Assembly (NCBI GenBank): GCA_004015825.1
Contig: SAYS01000016.1
Location: 62,001 to 126,000 of the forward strand
Length of the DNA stretch: 64,000 bases
Reading direction: 5' to 3'
From: Halovenus amylolytica
GTDB lineage: Archaea > Halobacteriota > Halobacteria > Halobacteriales > Haloarculaceae
Shown piece by piece: positions 36,869 to 45,188 of this stretch. The position numbers were made by a program, and so were the translations under genes. The notes under the pieces were generated by a model that was not told the origin of the DNA, ran no database searches, and was given only the letters and a program-made list of their open reading frames with translations. Position 1 is the first letter of the stretch; each line of letters begins with the position of its first letter.

Positions 36869-39310
36869 TTACGGAGTCCGGGAAAACACGACTGCTTCGC
36901 TATCCGCGAGCACGAGTGGGGAATCTGCCGCTGGATCGTCCAGTCCCTGTGTCGAGAGGACACTCGTCCAGCCCTCGCCCGTCGTCTCGACGAGCTCTAT
37001 CGGCGTGACAGTCGTCTCGCGGCCCTCCATGTTGGCGACAAAGAGGAGCTGTTCGCTCCCGTCGGGGGCCGTCCGGAGTCCGTAGTAACAGACCGTCCCG
37101 TCCGTGGGATGAAGGTAGTCGAAGACTGCGTCGTCGTCGAGGTCGTCGCGTAACCACGGCCGCTCGTGGCGGAACGCACGGACAGACCGGCCGAAGGCGG
37201 CATCCTCGGGGGCGAGTTCGTCGGTCCAGTTTGAGAGCTTGCAGAACTCTCCGACGTCGCGCATCCAGGCGAGCCCGAACTCCTCGAGGGCTGCCGCCGT
37301 CACACCGTCCTCGGTGAAGGGCACATCGAGTGTCGAGAGAATCGTCGCCATCCCTTCGCGGTCGTAGTCGGTGATCTCGACTGCACTGGCGAGAGCGTGG
37401 ACGAACTCGTGGAGGTCGTCACGGCGGTCGAAGCCGAGTTCCTTCAGCCGGGTGAAGTTGCCGGCTCGTTCGTACCGGTCTGCCGGAACACGCCAGTCGA
37501 CGAAATAGGCGGCCTCGGCGACAACCTTGAGATTCCAGGTGTCGTCTGTATCCCGGACGAAATCCCAGGGCGCGTGCATGTTCGCGTGCGTGAAGTCCAT
37601 CGGCACTCCGGGCATGAAACAGTAGAAGAGCACGTTCGAGGCGGGGTTGTCGTAGGCCCGTTCGATGGTCTCCTCGATGCTGTCGGCGAGGTAGGGGTTT
37701 TCCTGCTCGGCGTTCCACTCGTCGCCAATCTCCGCCTGGACGCCCCGCCGGAGCGTGTCGTGGTTCGCCACTCCGGAGATCCACTGTCCCCCCATGTCGG
37801 CAACCTCGCGAACCCGCCACCACTTCGTCGCCCAGAACGTCAGGATTGCGGGTGTGTTGTGTGCGAAGGTGACGGGCCCCCACTGGAAACTGTCCGGATG
37901 CTGTTTGATCAGTTCACGGTACGTCGAGGCGAGTTCCCAGTCGGATTCCGGCCACGGACGGCCGTCCTCGTAGATCATCCAGGGGCTGTACTCGGTGCCG
38001 GCGACCTCCTGCGTAACCGCTTTCATCTCGGCCAGGAACTCGTCGTCGTGGTACTCGGATTCGGTTTCCGGATCCCAGTTCGTGAAATCCTGCGCCCCGT
38101 CGACGCGGATCCCGTCCGCACCCCAGTCCATCTTCCGGCGCTGGAGTTCGAGCAAGATTGCCCGCACCGTCGGCTGCGTGTAGTCGAGTTCCTGGCCGTA
38201 CATCCCCGGCCCCTCGAAGTAGTAGTCGTTGAGGAGGGGGATGGCGCCGTCGTCCGCGTGGCCGAGTGCGATATCGAAGACGACCCGCATCGGGTCCGGA
38301 AGGGTGTGTAGCGTGGCGATGAAATCGACGAGTTCGTCGGGCCGACCGGTTTCGAGGATCGAGGCGTTGACCGCACCGAAGCCGTAGATCACGATATCGT
38401 ACCCCCAGTTGATCATCTGCGGGCGACGCAGCGTCACGGTAATCTCTGTCGCATCAGCTGTCCCGTCGTTCTCGGATGTCCTGGTCGCCGTCTCCGACTC
38501 CGGCAGGTCACTCGTCGGCTCGAAATGCTCCGGCTGGTAGTCGCATTCGGTGATCGGTGCGACCGGCATCAGCTGGACGCCGTCGTAGCCGGCAAACGCC
38601 TGTTCGTGAGTTGCGAGTTCGGTTCCGTTCCGCTGTTTCCGTCCGATCGTCTCGAACAGGTCAGTCAATCCGGCGAGTGACCCGGCCTCGGTCGCTGTTC
38701 CGGGGTGGATTTCGAGGAGATTCATTGCGGGCTCGATCTGTGGTAGGCCCACCGTTTCCGTGGTCTCGAGCTCCTCGTCCGACGTGCCGAGTGACTCGAA
38801 ATACTCCCTGTCTGCACGGTTCTCGTCTAGCCGGTCGAGGTCGTAGAGCTCGGCGGGGGCGTACGCACCGAACGGGAGCGAGTACGCGAGCGGGTCACCG
38901 ATGGTCGTCCAGCGTCCATCTTTCTCGTATCCGAGTCGGTACAGCGTCCCAAGTTCGTCGCGCGTCCCCGGTCTGACGCCCGACACTGCTGCCCAGGTGT
39001 ACTCGCCTTCCCGCTGTGTCGGCACGCGTTCGTGGCGAAACTGCGCGGTTGTCTCCTCTGCTCCCAGCTCCACTGTTCCAGTGGGTGTGAAAAGCTCCAG
39101 ATACACCTCCCCTGGTGGGATCCCTTCGTCGTCGAGCGCCGGTGTCCAGAACCCGAACTCGGCGTACTCCCCCTGCCAGTGTGCACCGAGCCGTGGGACG
39201 AGCTCTCTCGCAGCGTCGAACGGTGCCTCCCCGTCGAGCGATTGCTGGCACTGTTTGCACAGTCGAGCTGTCTCCGTCTCGCGGACTGTCGCTGTCGTCG
39301 AATCTGTCAT
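36869..39310 (-). CDS. GH13 family glycoside hydrolase/transglycosylase
   Basis: 813 aa, no signal peptide. It starts with CKQCQQ and an N-terminal beta domain (about 45-175), then a GH13 barrel. Catalytic residues by motif: D404 in GIRVDGAQDF, E448 in MIYEDGRPW and D518 in VANHDTLRR, all present. The barrel includes QMINWGYDIVIYGFGAVN and MRVVFDIALGHADDG. Members of this subgroup are annotated as amylases, glucanotransferases or sugar phosphorylases, so the exact reaction on alpha-glucans is open. Monocistronic. With the fusion at 124 it makes two cytoplasmic GH13 enzymes in the window. Confidence 0.85.
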   Translation of the reverse strand: MTDSTTATVRETETARLCKQCQQSLDGEAPFDAARELVPRLGAHWQGEYAEFGFWTPALDDEGIPPGEVYLELFTPTGTVELGAEETTAQFRHERVPTQREGEYTWAAVSGVRPGTRDELGTLYRLGYEKDGRWTTIGDPLAYSLPFGAYAPAELYDLDRLDENRADREYFESLGTSDEELETTETVGLPQIEPAMNLLEIHPGTATEAGSLAGLTDLFETIGRKQRNGTELATHEQAFAGYDGVQLMPVAPITECDYQPEHFEPTSDLPESETATRTSENDGTADATEITVTLRRPQMINWGYDIVIYGFGAVNASILETGRPDELVDFIATLHTLPDPMRVVFDIALGHADDGAIPLLNDYYFEGPGMYGQELDYTQPTVRAILLELQRRKMDWGADGIRVDGAQDFTNWDPETESEYHDDEFLAEMKAVTQEVAGTEYSPWMIYEDGRPWPESDWELASTYRELIKQHPDSFQWGPVTFAHNTPAILTFWATKWWRVREVADMGGQWISGVANHDTLRRGVQAEIGDEWNAEQENPYLADSIEETIERAYDNPASNVLFYCFMPGVPMDFTHANMHAPWDFVRDTDDTWNLKVVAEAAYFVDWRVPADRYERAGNFTRLKELGFDRRDDLHEFVHALASAVEITDYDREGMATILSTLDVPFTEDGVTAAALEEFGLAWMRDVGEFCKLSNWTDELAPEDAAFGRSVRAFRHERPWLRDDLDDDAVFDYLHPTDGTVCYYGLRTAPDGSEQLLFVANMEGRETTVTPIELVETTGEGWTSVLSTQGLDDPAADSPLVLADSEAVVFSRTP

Positions 39311-39656
39311 GGCTGAATTTGTACGTGTCTACCCGCGTGTTCGGACGGTTCTATCCCGAATGGACTCCGAACTCCGAGCCGCTGGGCTTCCGTCATTTGC
39401 GACGGGCAACCGGACGGTGTCCACAGGCTTCGCTCGACCCACCCGCCAGAGCCAGCGGTTGGTGCCGGAGATTCCAATATAGTAACAATTATAATTATAT
39501 ACAATAGCTGTTGTGGTTAACTCAATGACCTTTTTTGCGGCCCAAGAGTTCGCAGTGAGCAGACCGCTCCGGTTAGCTACTTCATATAGAAGAGGGTTCG
39601 TGTCTGAATCGGAGATACCACAATGCTAAACCAGTCCCCGGAGGTAACTACGAGCA
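39311..39656. other. Divergent promoter region between the GH13 gene and aglM
   Basis: No gene. An AT-rich run lies at 39480-39505, and CATATAGA at about 39583 is a plausible TATA element for aglM, giving a short leader before the ATG at 39657. Confidence 0.45.
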
Positions 39657-40952
39657 ATGCGTGTTAGTATCGTCGGAAGCGGCTACGTCGGCACCACAGT
39701 TGCGGCCTGTCTCGCTGATATCGGCCACGAGGTGTACAACATCGACATCGACGAGGAGCTCGTCGACGCGATCAACGCCGGCGAGACGCCGATCCACGAA
39801 CCCGGACTGGACGCGCTCGTCTCCGCCTATGGCGGGAAGACCCTCCAGGCGAGTACCGACTACGACGTCATAAGGGACACTGATCTGACGATCCTCGCTT
39901 TGCCGACACCGAACGAACCCGACGGCAGTATCGATCTCTCTGCGATGAAAGCAGGGATCGAGTCGGTCGGTAAGGCTCTCCGCGAGAAAGACGGCTACCA
40001 TCTCGTCGTGGTCAAGAGCACGGTCATCCCCGGCACCACCGAGGACGAACTGCGACCGATTCTCGAAGAAGCCTCGGGGAAGACCGACGGCGACGGGGTC
40101 GGACTCGCGGTCAACCCCGAGTTCCAGCGTGAAGGCTCCGCTGTGGACGATTTCATGGAGCCGGACAAGATCGTCGTCGGCACCGACGGCGACGAGCGTG
40201 CACTCGATCTGCTCGCGACGCTGTACGAACCGATCGTCACCGACTGGGACGTCCCTGTCGTCGAGACTGGCCGGCGCGAGGGCGAGATGATCAAGTACGC
40301 CAACAACTCCTTCCTCGCCGCGAAGGTGAGTCTGATCAACGATCTCGGGAATATCTGCAAGGAGTTCGGTGTCGACGCCTACGAGGTGGCGGACGCGATC
40401 GGTCTCGACGACCGGATCGGGGAGCGATTCCTCCGTAGTGGGGTAGGGTGGGGGGGAAGCTGCTTCCCGAAAGACGTCGACGCGATCCGGGCGGCTGCCC
40501 GCGACGTGGGCTACGAACCGAAGATGCTCGATGCGACCGTCGCGGTGAACGACGAACAGCCAGAACGCCTGCTCGGACTGCTCGAGGACCACGTCGATGT
40601 GAGCGGAACGCGCGTTGCGGTGCTCGGTCTCGCGTTCAAACCCGGCACGGACGACATCAGGAACTCGCGGGCGATCCCGGTCATCCAGGGGCTGCTGGAC
40701 CGTGGCGCCGATGTCGTCGGCTACGATCCCGTGGCGAGCGACGAGATGCGGGAAAAATTCCCGGATATCGAGTACGCCGACTCCCCGGCCGACGCCCTCG
40801 ACGGCGCGAGCGGTGCGGTCGTCGTGACCGACTGGGACGAGTTCGCCGCCCTCGACGAAGAGTTCGATGCGATGGCCGATGCAGTCGTCGTCGATGGCCG
40901 ACGGATCGTCAGCCGGCGCGACGGCGTCACCTACGAAGGGTTGACCTGGTAG
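39657..40952 (+). CDS. aglM: UDP-glucose 6-dehydrogenase AglM
   Basis: 431 aa. An N-terminal NAD-binding Rossmann fold ([30 protein letters not shown]), [27 protein letters not shown], and the catalytic Cys C269 in [10 protein letters not shown], with Lys in [16 protein letters not shown], define the UDP-glucose/GDP-mannose dehydrogenase family. It oxidises UDP-glucose to UDP-glucuronate, used in haloarchaea for N-glycosylation of the S-layer. No other agl genes are adjacent here. High GC and the GSGYVG loop are typical. Confidence 0.92.
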   Translation: MRVSIVGSGYVGTTVAACLADIGHEVYNIDIDEELVDAINAGETPIHEPGLDALVSAYGGKTLQASTDYDVIRDTDLTILALPTPNEPDGSIDLSAMKAGIESVGKALREKDGYHLVVVKSTVIPGTTEDELRPILEEASGKTDGDGVGLAVNPEFQREGSAVDDFMEPDKIVVGTDGDERALDLLATLYEPIVTDWDVPVVETGRREGEMIKYANNSFLAAKVSLINDLGNICKEFGVDAYEVADAIGLDDRIGERFLRSGVGWGGSCFPKDVDAIRAAARDVGYEPKMLDATVAVNDEQPERLLGLLEDHVDVSGTRVAVLGLAFKPGTDDIRNSRAIPVIQGLLDRGADVVGYDPVASDEMREKFPDIEYADSPADALDGASGAVVVTDWDEFAALDEEFDAMADAVVVDGRRIVSRRDGVTYEGLTW

Positions 40953-40970
40953 CCGGTTTCGGCTGAAACC

Positions 40971-41519
40971 TCATTCATCGCTGCCCAGATTGTGGGTCCA
41001 CAGCGACTCGATCGATCGGTTCGCCACGATGACCATGTCGCCGTCGTCGGTGTCGATCCGGCTCTTTCTGAGTTCGATAGCCCGGACAGTCCCCGTTGCC
41101 GCGTCGGTGCTCAGTCGGTCGCCGACGTTGAAATCCGGATCGCGTAGCAGGTAGATACCGGCGACAGTGTCTTCGATCATCTCCGAGAGTGCGTAGGCGA
41201 CACCCAGCGCGATGAAACCGGTCGCGGTGCCGAGACTCGCCGCGATCTCACCCAGCCCGGGGATGCTCATACTGCCGGCTGTAAATTCGTAAAGATATGT
41301 GCTACCCCGGGGTGGCGCAATTCTTCAGTTTTGTACAGCCGGCAGTATCAAAAGTGTCAGCGCGACACCGAACCACAGGACGATCACGAGAACCGTCACC
41401 AGCAGATCGGCGATGAACTCCTGTTGTCCTGCGTAGCGTTTCCGGAGTGACTCCGAACTCGCGGGCCGTTCACCGGGCGTGGCCGACGACGACCGAGACC
41501 GATCTTCGGCTTCGACCAA
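40971..41519 (-). pseudogene. Small mechanosensitive ion channel gene split by a 78-bp element
   Basis: The N-terminal part (41351-41519) encodes a charged start and one membrane helix (FIADLLVTVLVIVLWFGVALTLL). The C-terminal part (40971-41269) encodes GEIAASLGTATGFIALGVAYALSEMIEDTVAGIYLLRDPDFNVGDRL, the MscS-type third helix and beta domain. They are separated by a 78-bp inverted-repeat element. Leaving out the element and one TGA duplication gives a continuous frame of about 155 residues (LTLLSIPGLGE). The insertion is therefore exact and probably young. The split gene is unlikely to make a working channel. Confidence 0.85.
41270..41347 (+). mobile_element. 78-bp inverted-repeat element, copy B, inside the channel gene
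   Basis: Perfect TACTGCCGGCTGTA termini and the central CCCCGGGG core. Flanked by TCA at 41267-41269 and 41348-41350 (TGA on the coding strand). It differs from copy C by one base. Confidence 0.92.
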
Positions 41520-41553
41520 TGGCTCTTTAATTCACTGCCGCTACTGGTCGGCC

Positions 41554-42147
41554 ATGCGCCAGTTCATCGTTCACGGTCACGCGGTGCCACCGACAGCGGA
41601 AGTCTCGCTCGACGATCTGCCGGGCGCTGGTCGGTTGGATCTCCTCGCACGCTGTGTGACCGCTTCCTTCCTGCTCTCGCACGGTATTCGCGACGACGTT
41701 CGCACGCATCTCGTCGTCAACGATGAGTTCACGGTCCAGTTCGACGGGAGCCAACTGCGGGGATTGCACCCCGACGAGCGGTCGACGGCGGCCCTGATCC
41801 GGACCGCACTCGAAGAGAAAGCGGAGGCAATCGGGCAGATCCCCGTCGAAACCTCTCCTGGCGTCTCCCTGATCAGACGGGGATTCGAAGGGACGCTCGC
41901 AGATGTGGCGAGTTCGGGGACGGTCGTCCAGTTGCACGAGGACGGGGAGCCGGCCGTCGACGTTTCGGTGCCAGCGGAGCCAATCTTCGTGCTGTCGGAC
42001 CACCAGGATTTCACCGACGACGAGGATGCATTGCTGGCAGCGGAGGCCGACCACAGGCTGCGCGTCGGCCCCGAGGCGCTGCACGCCGATCACACGATCA
42101 CCGTCGTCCACAACTGGTGTGACACCGACGGCTTTCGCTCCTGCTGA
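41554..42147 (+). CDS. trmY: tRNA (pseudouridine-54 N1)-methyltransferase TrmY
   Basis: 197 aa from the ATG at 41554. MRQFIVHGHAVPPTAEVSLDDLPGAGRLDLLARCVTASFLLSHGIR is the conserved TrmY start, with FVLSDHQDFTDDEDALL near the SPOUT knot, where SAM binds. It methylates pseudouridine 54 in the T loop of archaeal tRNAs to N1-methylpseudouridine. A TTTAATTC TATA-like element about 30 bases upstream suggests a leaderless transcript. A tRNA gene lies 41 bases downstream, a fitting but probably accidental neighbour. Confidence 0.93.
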   Translation: MRQFIVHGHAVPPTAEVSLDDLPGAGRLDLLARCVTASFLLSHGIRDDVRTHLVVNDEFTVQFDGSQLRGLHPDERSTAALIRTALEEKAEAIGQIPVETSPGVSLIRRGFEGTLADVASSGTVVQLHEDGEPAVDVSVPAEPIFVLSDHQDFTDDEDALLAAEADHRLRVGPEALHADHTITVVHNWCDTDGFRSC

Positions 42148-42188
42148 TCCGCAACCATTAAATCGAACGCTGGCCTGCCACCAAATGC

Positions 42189-42261
42189 GGGCCGGTGGGG
42201 TAGCTTGGTATCCTTCGGCCTTCGGGTGGCCGTAACCTGAGTTCGAATCTCAGCCGGCCCA
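42189..42261 (+). tRNA. tRNA-Pro (CGG)
   Basis: 73 nt, full cloverleaf: acceptor GGGCCGG/CCGGCCC, anticodon stem CGGCC/GGCCG with loop TTCGGGT giving anticodon CGG (U33 and G37 present), T arm CTGAG-TTCGAAT-CTCAG, discriminator A. CCA is not encoded and there is no intron. ATTAAAT about 30 bases upstream is a plausible TATA box. Confidence 0.95.
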
Positions 42262-42391
42262 CTTCTCCCGCAACACGAAAACGAGGAGCGTCAGCGACGA
42301 GTTCGTGTTGCGAGTGTGGCACACGCGAGTTTGTTCGAGACAGTCGAGCCCGTGGAAAAATAGTTAAGCTATCATTAACTAGGTAGGGGTA

Positions 42392-43474
42392 ATGACAGAG
42401 AACAGCCCCCAGATCGACGATACCGACGGTGACGTGGGGGGGCAAAGTCACAGCGAGGAGACACCGGCCCCCACAGTCGACGACAGTCCGAATCGGTTCG
42501 TCGAGGCGATGAAAGGGACGGACGAACAGGAGGGGGTGTTCAGCAGTCGGTTCGCGGAGATCGAGCCCATCCTGCTGTCGTTCGGTCGCGCGCTGGGCGG
42601 CAACGCAGAGACACTGGACGATCTCCCCTTCACCGAGGAGTCCGGCACCGAGAAGATGCCCGAACCGCTGTACGTCCGCCACGACGAGGAGATGCTCACG
42701 CAGCTGACCAGCTGGCTGCTACAGGGTCAGCACATCGGGCTGATCAGCCCGTACGGGACCGGCAAAACAGCACTCCGGGAGATCGCCGCCAGGGATCTCG
42801 GCAAGCGGGACGATTTCCTCGTCGCGAGCGTCAAAAATCCCAACGCGACGACCGAGCGCGGGCTGTACGAGACGATCCTCAAAACTGCCTATTCTGGGGG
42901 GTACGAGATCGATCCGGACAACTACTGGCAGGTCCGCAACGGGATTCCGTGGGCGACCGCCGAAACCCGGAAAGCAGTGCGGGAGGTCAGCCGCGCTGCC
43001 AGGGCGGACGGTGTGACGATCCTGCTGATCGTCGACGAGATCGAGGATCTCCCGGCCAAACTCCTGCCCCCGTTACAGACGGCCGGTGATCTGGGGATCC
43101 GACTCTTCCTCTCTGGCACCCCCGACGGGAAAGACCGACTCCACGAGTTCCGCGAGACGCTCGAATCACGGCTTCGGTACTACGAGGATATCGATCAGTT
43201 CTCGCCCGCAGACACAGCAGAGTACATCGCGCGATCGTTCGCCTATTTCAGAGACGAACCCTACGACGGGCAGGGTCCGCCGTTGTTTACGCCACAGGCG
43301 ATCAAGTTCATCCACGAACAGACCGGCGGCAACCCCAGAGAGACACGTCTCGAGTGTATGGATCTGTTCGCACGGGCGGCGTTTATCTGGCACCGATCCG
43401 GCCGGGAGATCGAACGTATCAACATCACACCAGCCCTGCGAAATCGGAGTCTGTCGATGGCTCCGCCGGAGTGA
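42392..43474 (+). CDS. AAA-type ATPase of haloarchaeal ExeA/Orc-like kind
   Basis: 360 aa. After an acidic disordered start of about 90 residues come Walker A in ISPYGTGKTAL (about 115-125), Walker B ILLIVDEIEDL (about 211-221), sensor-like IRLFLSGTP and an arginine-bearing helical lid (FIHEQTGGNPRETRLECMDL). The lid motif GNPRE recalls ExeA/Orc1-type AAA proteins. No winged-helix domain follows, so replication initiation is unlikely; a regulatory or protein-remodelling role is inferred. A tRNA is upstream, a 109-bp element downstream. Confidence 0.8.
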   Translation: MTENSPQIDDTDGDVGGQSHSEETPAPTVDDSPNRFVEAMKGTDEQEGVFSSRFAEIEPILLSFGRALGGNAETLDDLPFTEESGTEKMPEPLYVRHDEEMLTQLTSWLLQGQHIGLISPYGTGKTALREIAARDLGKRDDFLVASVKNPNATTERGLYETILKTAYSGGYEIDPDNYWQVRNGIPWATAETRKAVREVSRAARADGVTILLIVDEIEDLPAKLLPPLQTAGDLGIRLFLSGTPDGKDRLHEFRETLESRLRYYEDIDQFSPADTAEYIARSFAYFRDEPYDGQGPPLFTPQAIKFIHEQTGGNPRETRLECMDLFARAAFIWHRSGREIERINITPALRNRSLSMAPPE

Positions 43475-43510
43475 AGATCCCGACGAAACCGTCACGGACG
43501 TACTGCCTCA

Positions 43511-43619
43511 TAGTGTTTGTTGCGAGTCTTTACCGCGACGGTGCAACAAGATATCGGTCACACGGCGTGAAACACCGATATCTGTGACGTGGTCACAAAA
43601 ATTACCGCAACAAACACTA
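43511..43619 (-). mobile_element. 109-bp inverted-repeat element, copy 4
   Basis: Termini TAGTGTTTGTTGCG, flanked by TCA at 43508-43510 and 43620-43622. It lies between two convergent genes, two bases from the stop of the DICT gene, so it is harmless to both. Confidence 0.9.
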
Positions 43620-43623
43620 TCAG

Positions 43624-44409
43624 TTACGCCCGCAGATGGAGGAGATCGTGCTCTGTGCCCCCGAGTTCGAACAGTTCGTCGACGGTCGCCGGATCGGTCG
43701 TGAAGTAGCTATCGTAGTTACCTCCCGACCGGTGGGCGGATTCTGCGACCGTCGGTATCAGTAACTCGTCTTCGGTGGGACAGTCTTCGGAGATGAGGGC
43801 CGCTTTTCGGTTTGGATTGCCGTCGCCGTCGTAGAGCAGAAACCAGTGTCGCTCCAGTTCCCCGTGGTCGTCCTGGATGACGGTAAACGGTACGTCTTCC
43901 AGGGTGGCGTCCGGGGCGCCGTAGACGGTGACGTCGACACCCTCCTCGGCGAGTGCCGTGTACATCTCGACGGTCCGGTCGGAGTTCGCGATCTGTGAGA
44001 GCTGCTGGAATCCGGCGTGGAGCTCGCCCGACCCTTCCCGTAGTGCCCGGCGCTCGAAATCCCGCGAGAGACGAACCATCTCTTGGATCGTCAGTGCTGG
44101 TTTCACACGCACCTCGCTGGATAGCTCTGCCAGCAACTCGGCACCTGGCTGGCTCTCCGATTCGAACCCCCTCTCGAACTCGGTCTGTGCCAGTAACGAG
44201 TCGACAGCACAGGCATCGAGTACCGATCCATCCTGGTGGAGGACGGCGATATTCGCCGGTCCCGCGCCATCAGTGCTTGCTGTCTCGAGATGGGCACCGT
44301 ACCCGTGCACCAGCTCTTCGAGTTCCGCCAGCTGTTCTTGGGTGCCGGAGTAGTCGTAGACAGTCACTGTCTGTGCTTGCTGTCCGAGATAGCCGAGGAG
44401 CGCCCTCAT
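43624..44409 (-). CDS. DICT sensory domain protein
   Basis: 261 aa. The central and C-terminal part (LTIQEMVRLSRDFERRALREGSGELHAGFQQLSQIANSDRTVEMYTALAEEGVDVTVYGAPD, then WFLLYDGDGNPNRKAALISED) matches the DICT domain, a sensor associated with diguanylate cyclases and two-component systems in bacteria and abundant in haloarchaea. The N-terminal 90 residues are a separate small domain. It overlaps the upstream gene by four bases (ATGA), so the two are a unit. The ligand is unknown. Confidence 0.8.
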   Translation of the reverse strand: MRALLGYLGQQAQTVTVYDYSGTQEQLAELEELVHGYGAHLETASTDGAGPANIAVLHQDGSVLDACAVDSLLAQTEFERGFESESQPGAELLAELSSEVRVKPALTIQEMVRLSRDFERRALREGSGELHAGFQQLSQIANSDRTVEMYTALAEEGVDVTVYGAPDATLEDVPFTVIQDDHGELERHWFLLYDGDGNPNRKAALISEDCPTEDELLIPTVAESAHRSGGNYDSYFTTDPATVDELFELGGTEHDLLHLRA

Positions 44410-45077
44410 TGTGAGTCACCCTGCTGGCGCTGGAACTCGTACCAGCCCGTTTCGGTGTCGCCGCGGACTCTGAACAGGGTCGTGTCGGATTCGTCACGAA
44501 CCTCGACCACGATCGGAAACAGCTGAAAGAGCGTGTTTCTGTCCTCGCTGTCGATCGCATCACTGTCGAGTAGCTGGACGGTCGAGTCACCGAGCTCCGA
44601 GGCGCGGCTGTTCAGTTTCGAAATAAACCGATAGACACGCTCCATGTTGGAGTAGATCAGCAGCGTCGAGATCGTATCGAGTAGAACCCGTCGCCCGCCG
44701 CCCCCGTACTGGTCGTACCCCTTCGACAGGCAGACGGCGATTCCTGTCAGATCGACCGGCGAGTTCACCGAGCAACTCGACTGCGAGCTGGGTGTCTGTT
44801 CCGTGCAGTCGATCACGTACCGTTCATCGGCGCGGTGTCCGTCGGGGACGAATGACTCGAATCTCTCGCGGAACTGCGCGTCGGTGTCTGTTGCCGTGAT
44901 GACGAACGGTTCTCGCCCCGCCACCCAGGAATCCGCGAGTATCTCGAAGGCAATTTCATCCTTGTCGGAGAGGGTCGGTCCCATCACTAGCACGTCCGAT
45001 CCGCCCATACTGTTCGGGAGGACATCGGCGACAGTTTGTTTCCTGATAGTTGTCTCTTCGCTAGTTACTTTTGCCAC
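44406..45077 (-). CDS. RecA-like protein with degenerate P-loop (DUF7504-like)
   Basis: 223 aa. SDVLVMGPTLSDKDEIAFEILADSWVAGREPFVITATDTDAQFRERF resembles a KaiC/RecA-type core, but the GxxGxGKT loop has become GPTLSDKDE, without the GKT. GRRVLLDTISTLLIYSNMERVYRFISKL occupies the Walker B region. Haloarchaea have many such RecA-like partners of DICT and HTR-type sensors. It probably binds its partner rather than hydrolysing ATP; that is inference. First gene of a two-gene unit. Confidence 0.7.
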   Translation of the reverse strand: MAKVTSEETTIRKQTVADVLPNSMGGSDVLVMGPTLSDKDEIAFEILADSWVAGREPFVITATDTDAQFRERFESFVPDGHRADERYVIDCTEQTPSSQSSCSVNSPVDLTGIAVCLSKGYDQYGGGGRRVLLDTISTLLIYSNMERVYRFISKLNSRASELGDSTVQLLDSDAIDSEDRNTLFQLFPIVVEVRDESDTTLFRVRGDTETGWYEFQRQQGDSQ

Positions 45078-45188
45078 GTAATCTACCTCTCGGAAATTTC
45101 GGAGTGCTCGGGTATAACTTGTTTGCCACCAGCTACGGCGAACCGTTGGTTTTGGCGACAGCTCGTCCCGCGTTTCACTGCCGGAGGT

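Noticed and set aside
43086-43703. 205-codon plus frame across the AAA ATPase end and a 109-bp element
   Set aside because: Out of frame with the ATPase and basic in composition; it only passes through the repeat by chance.
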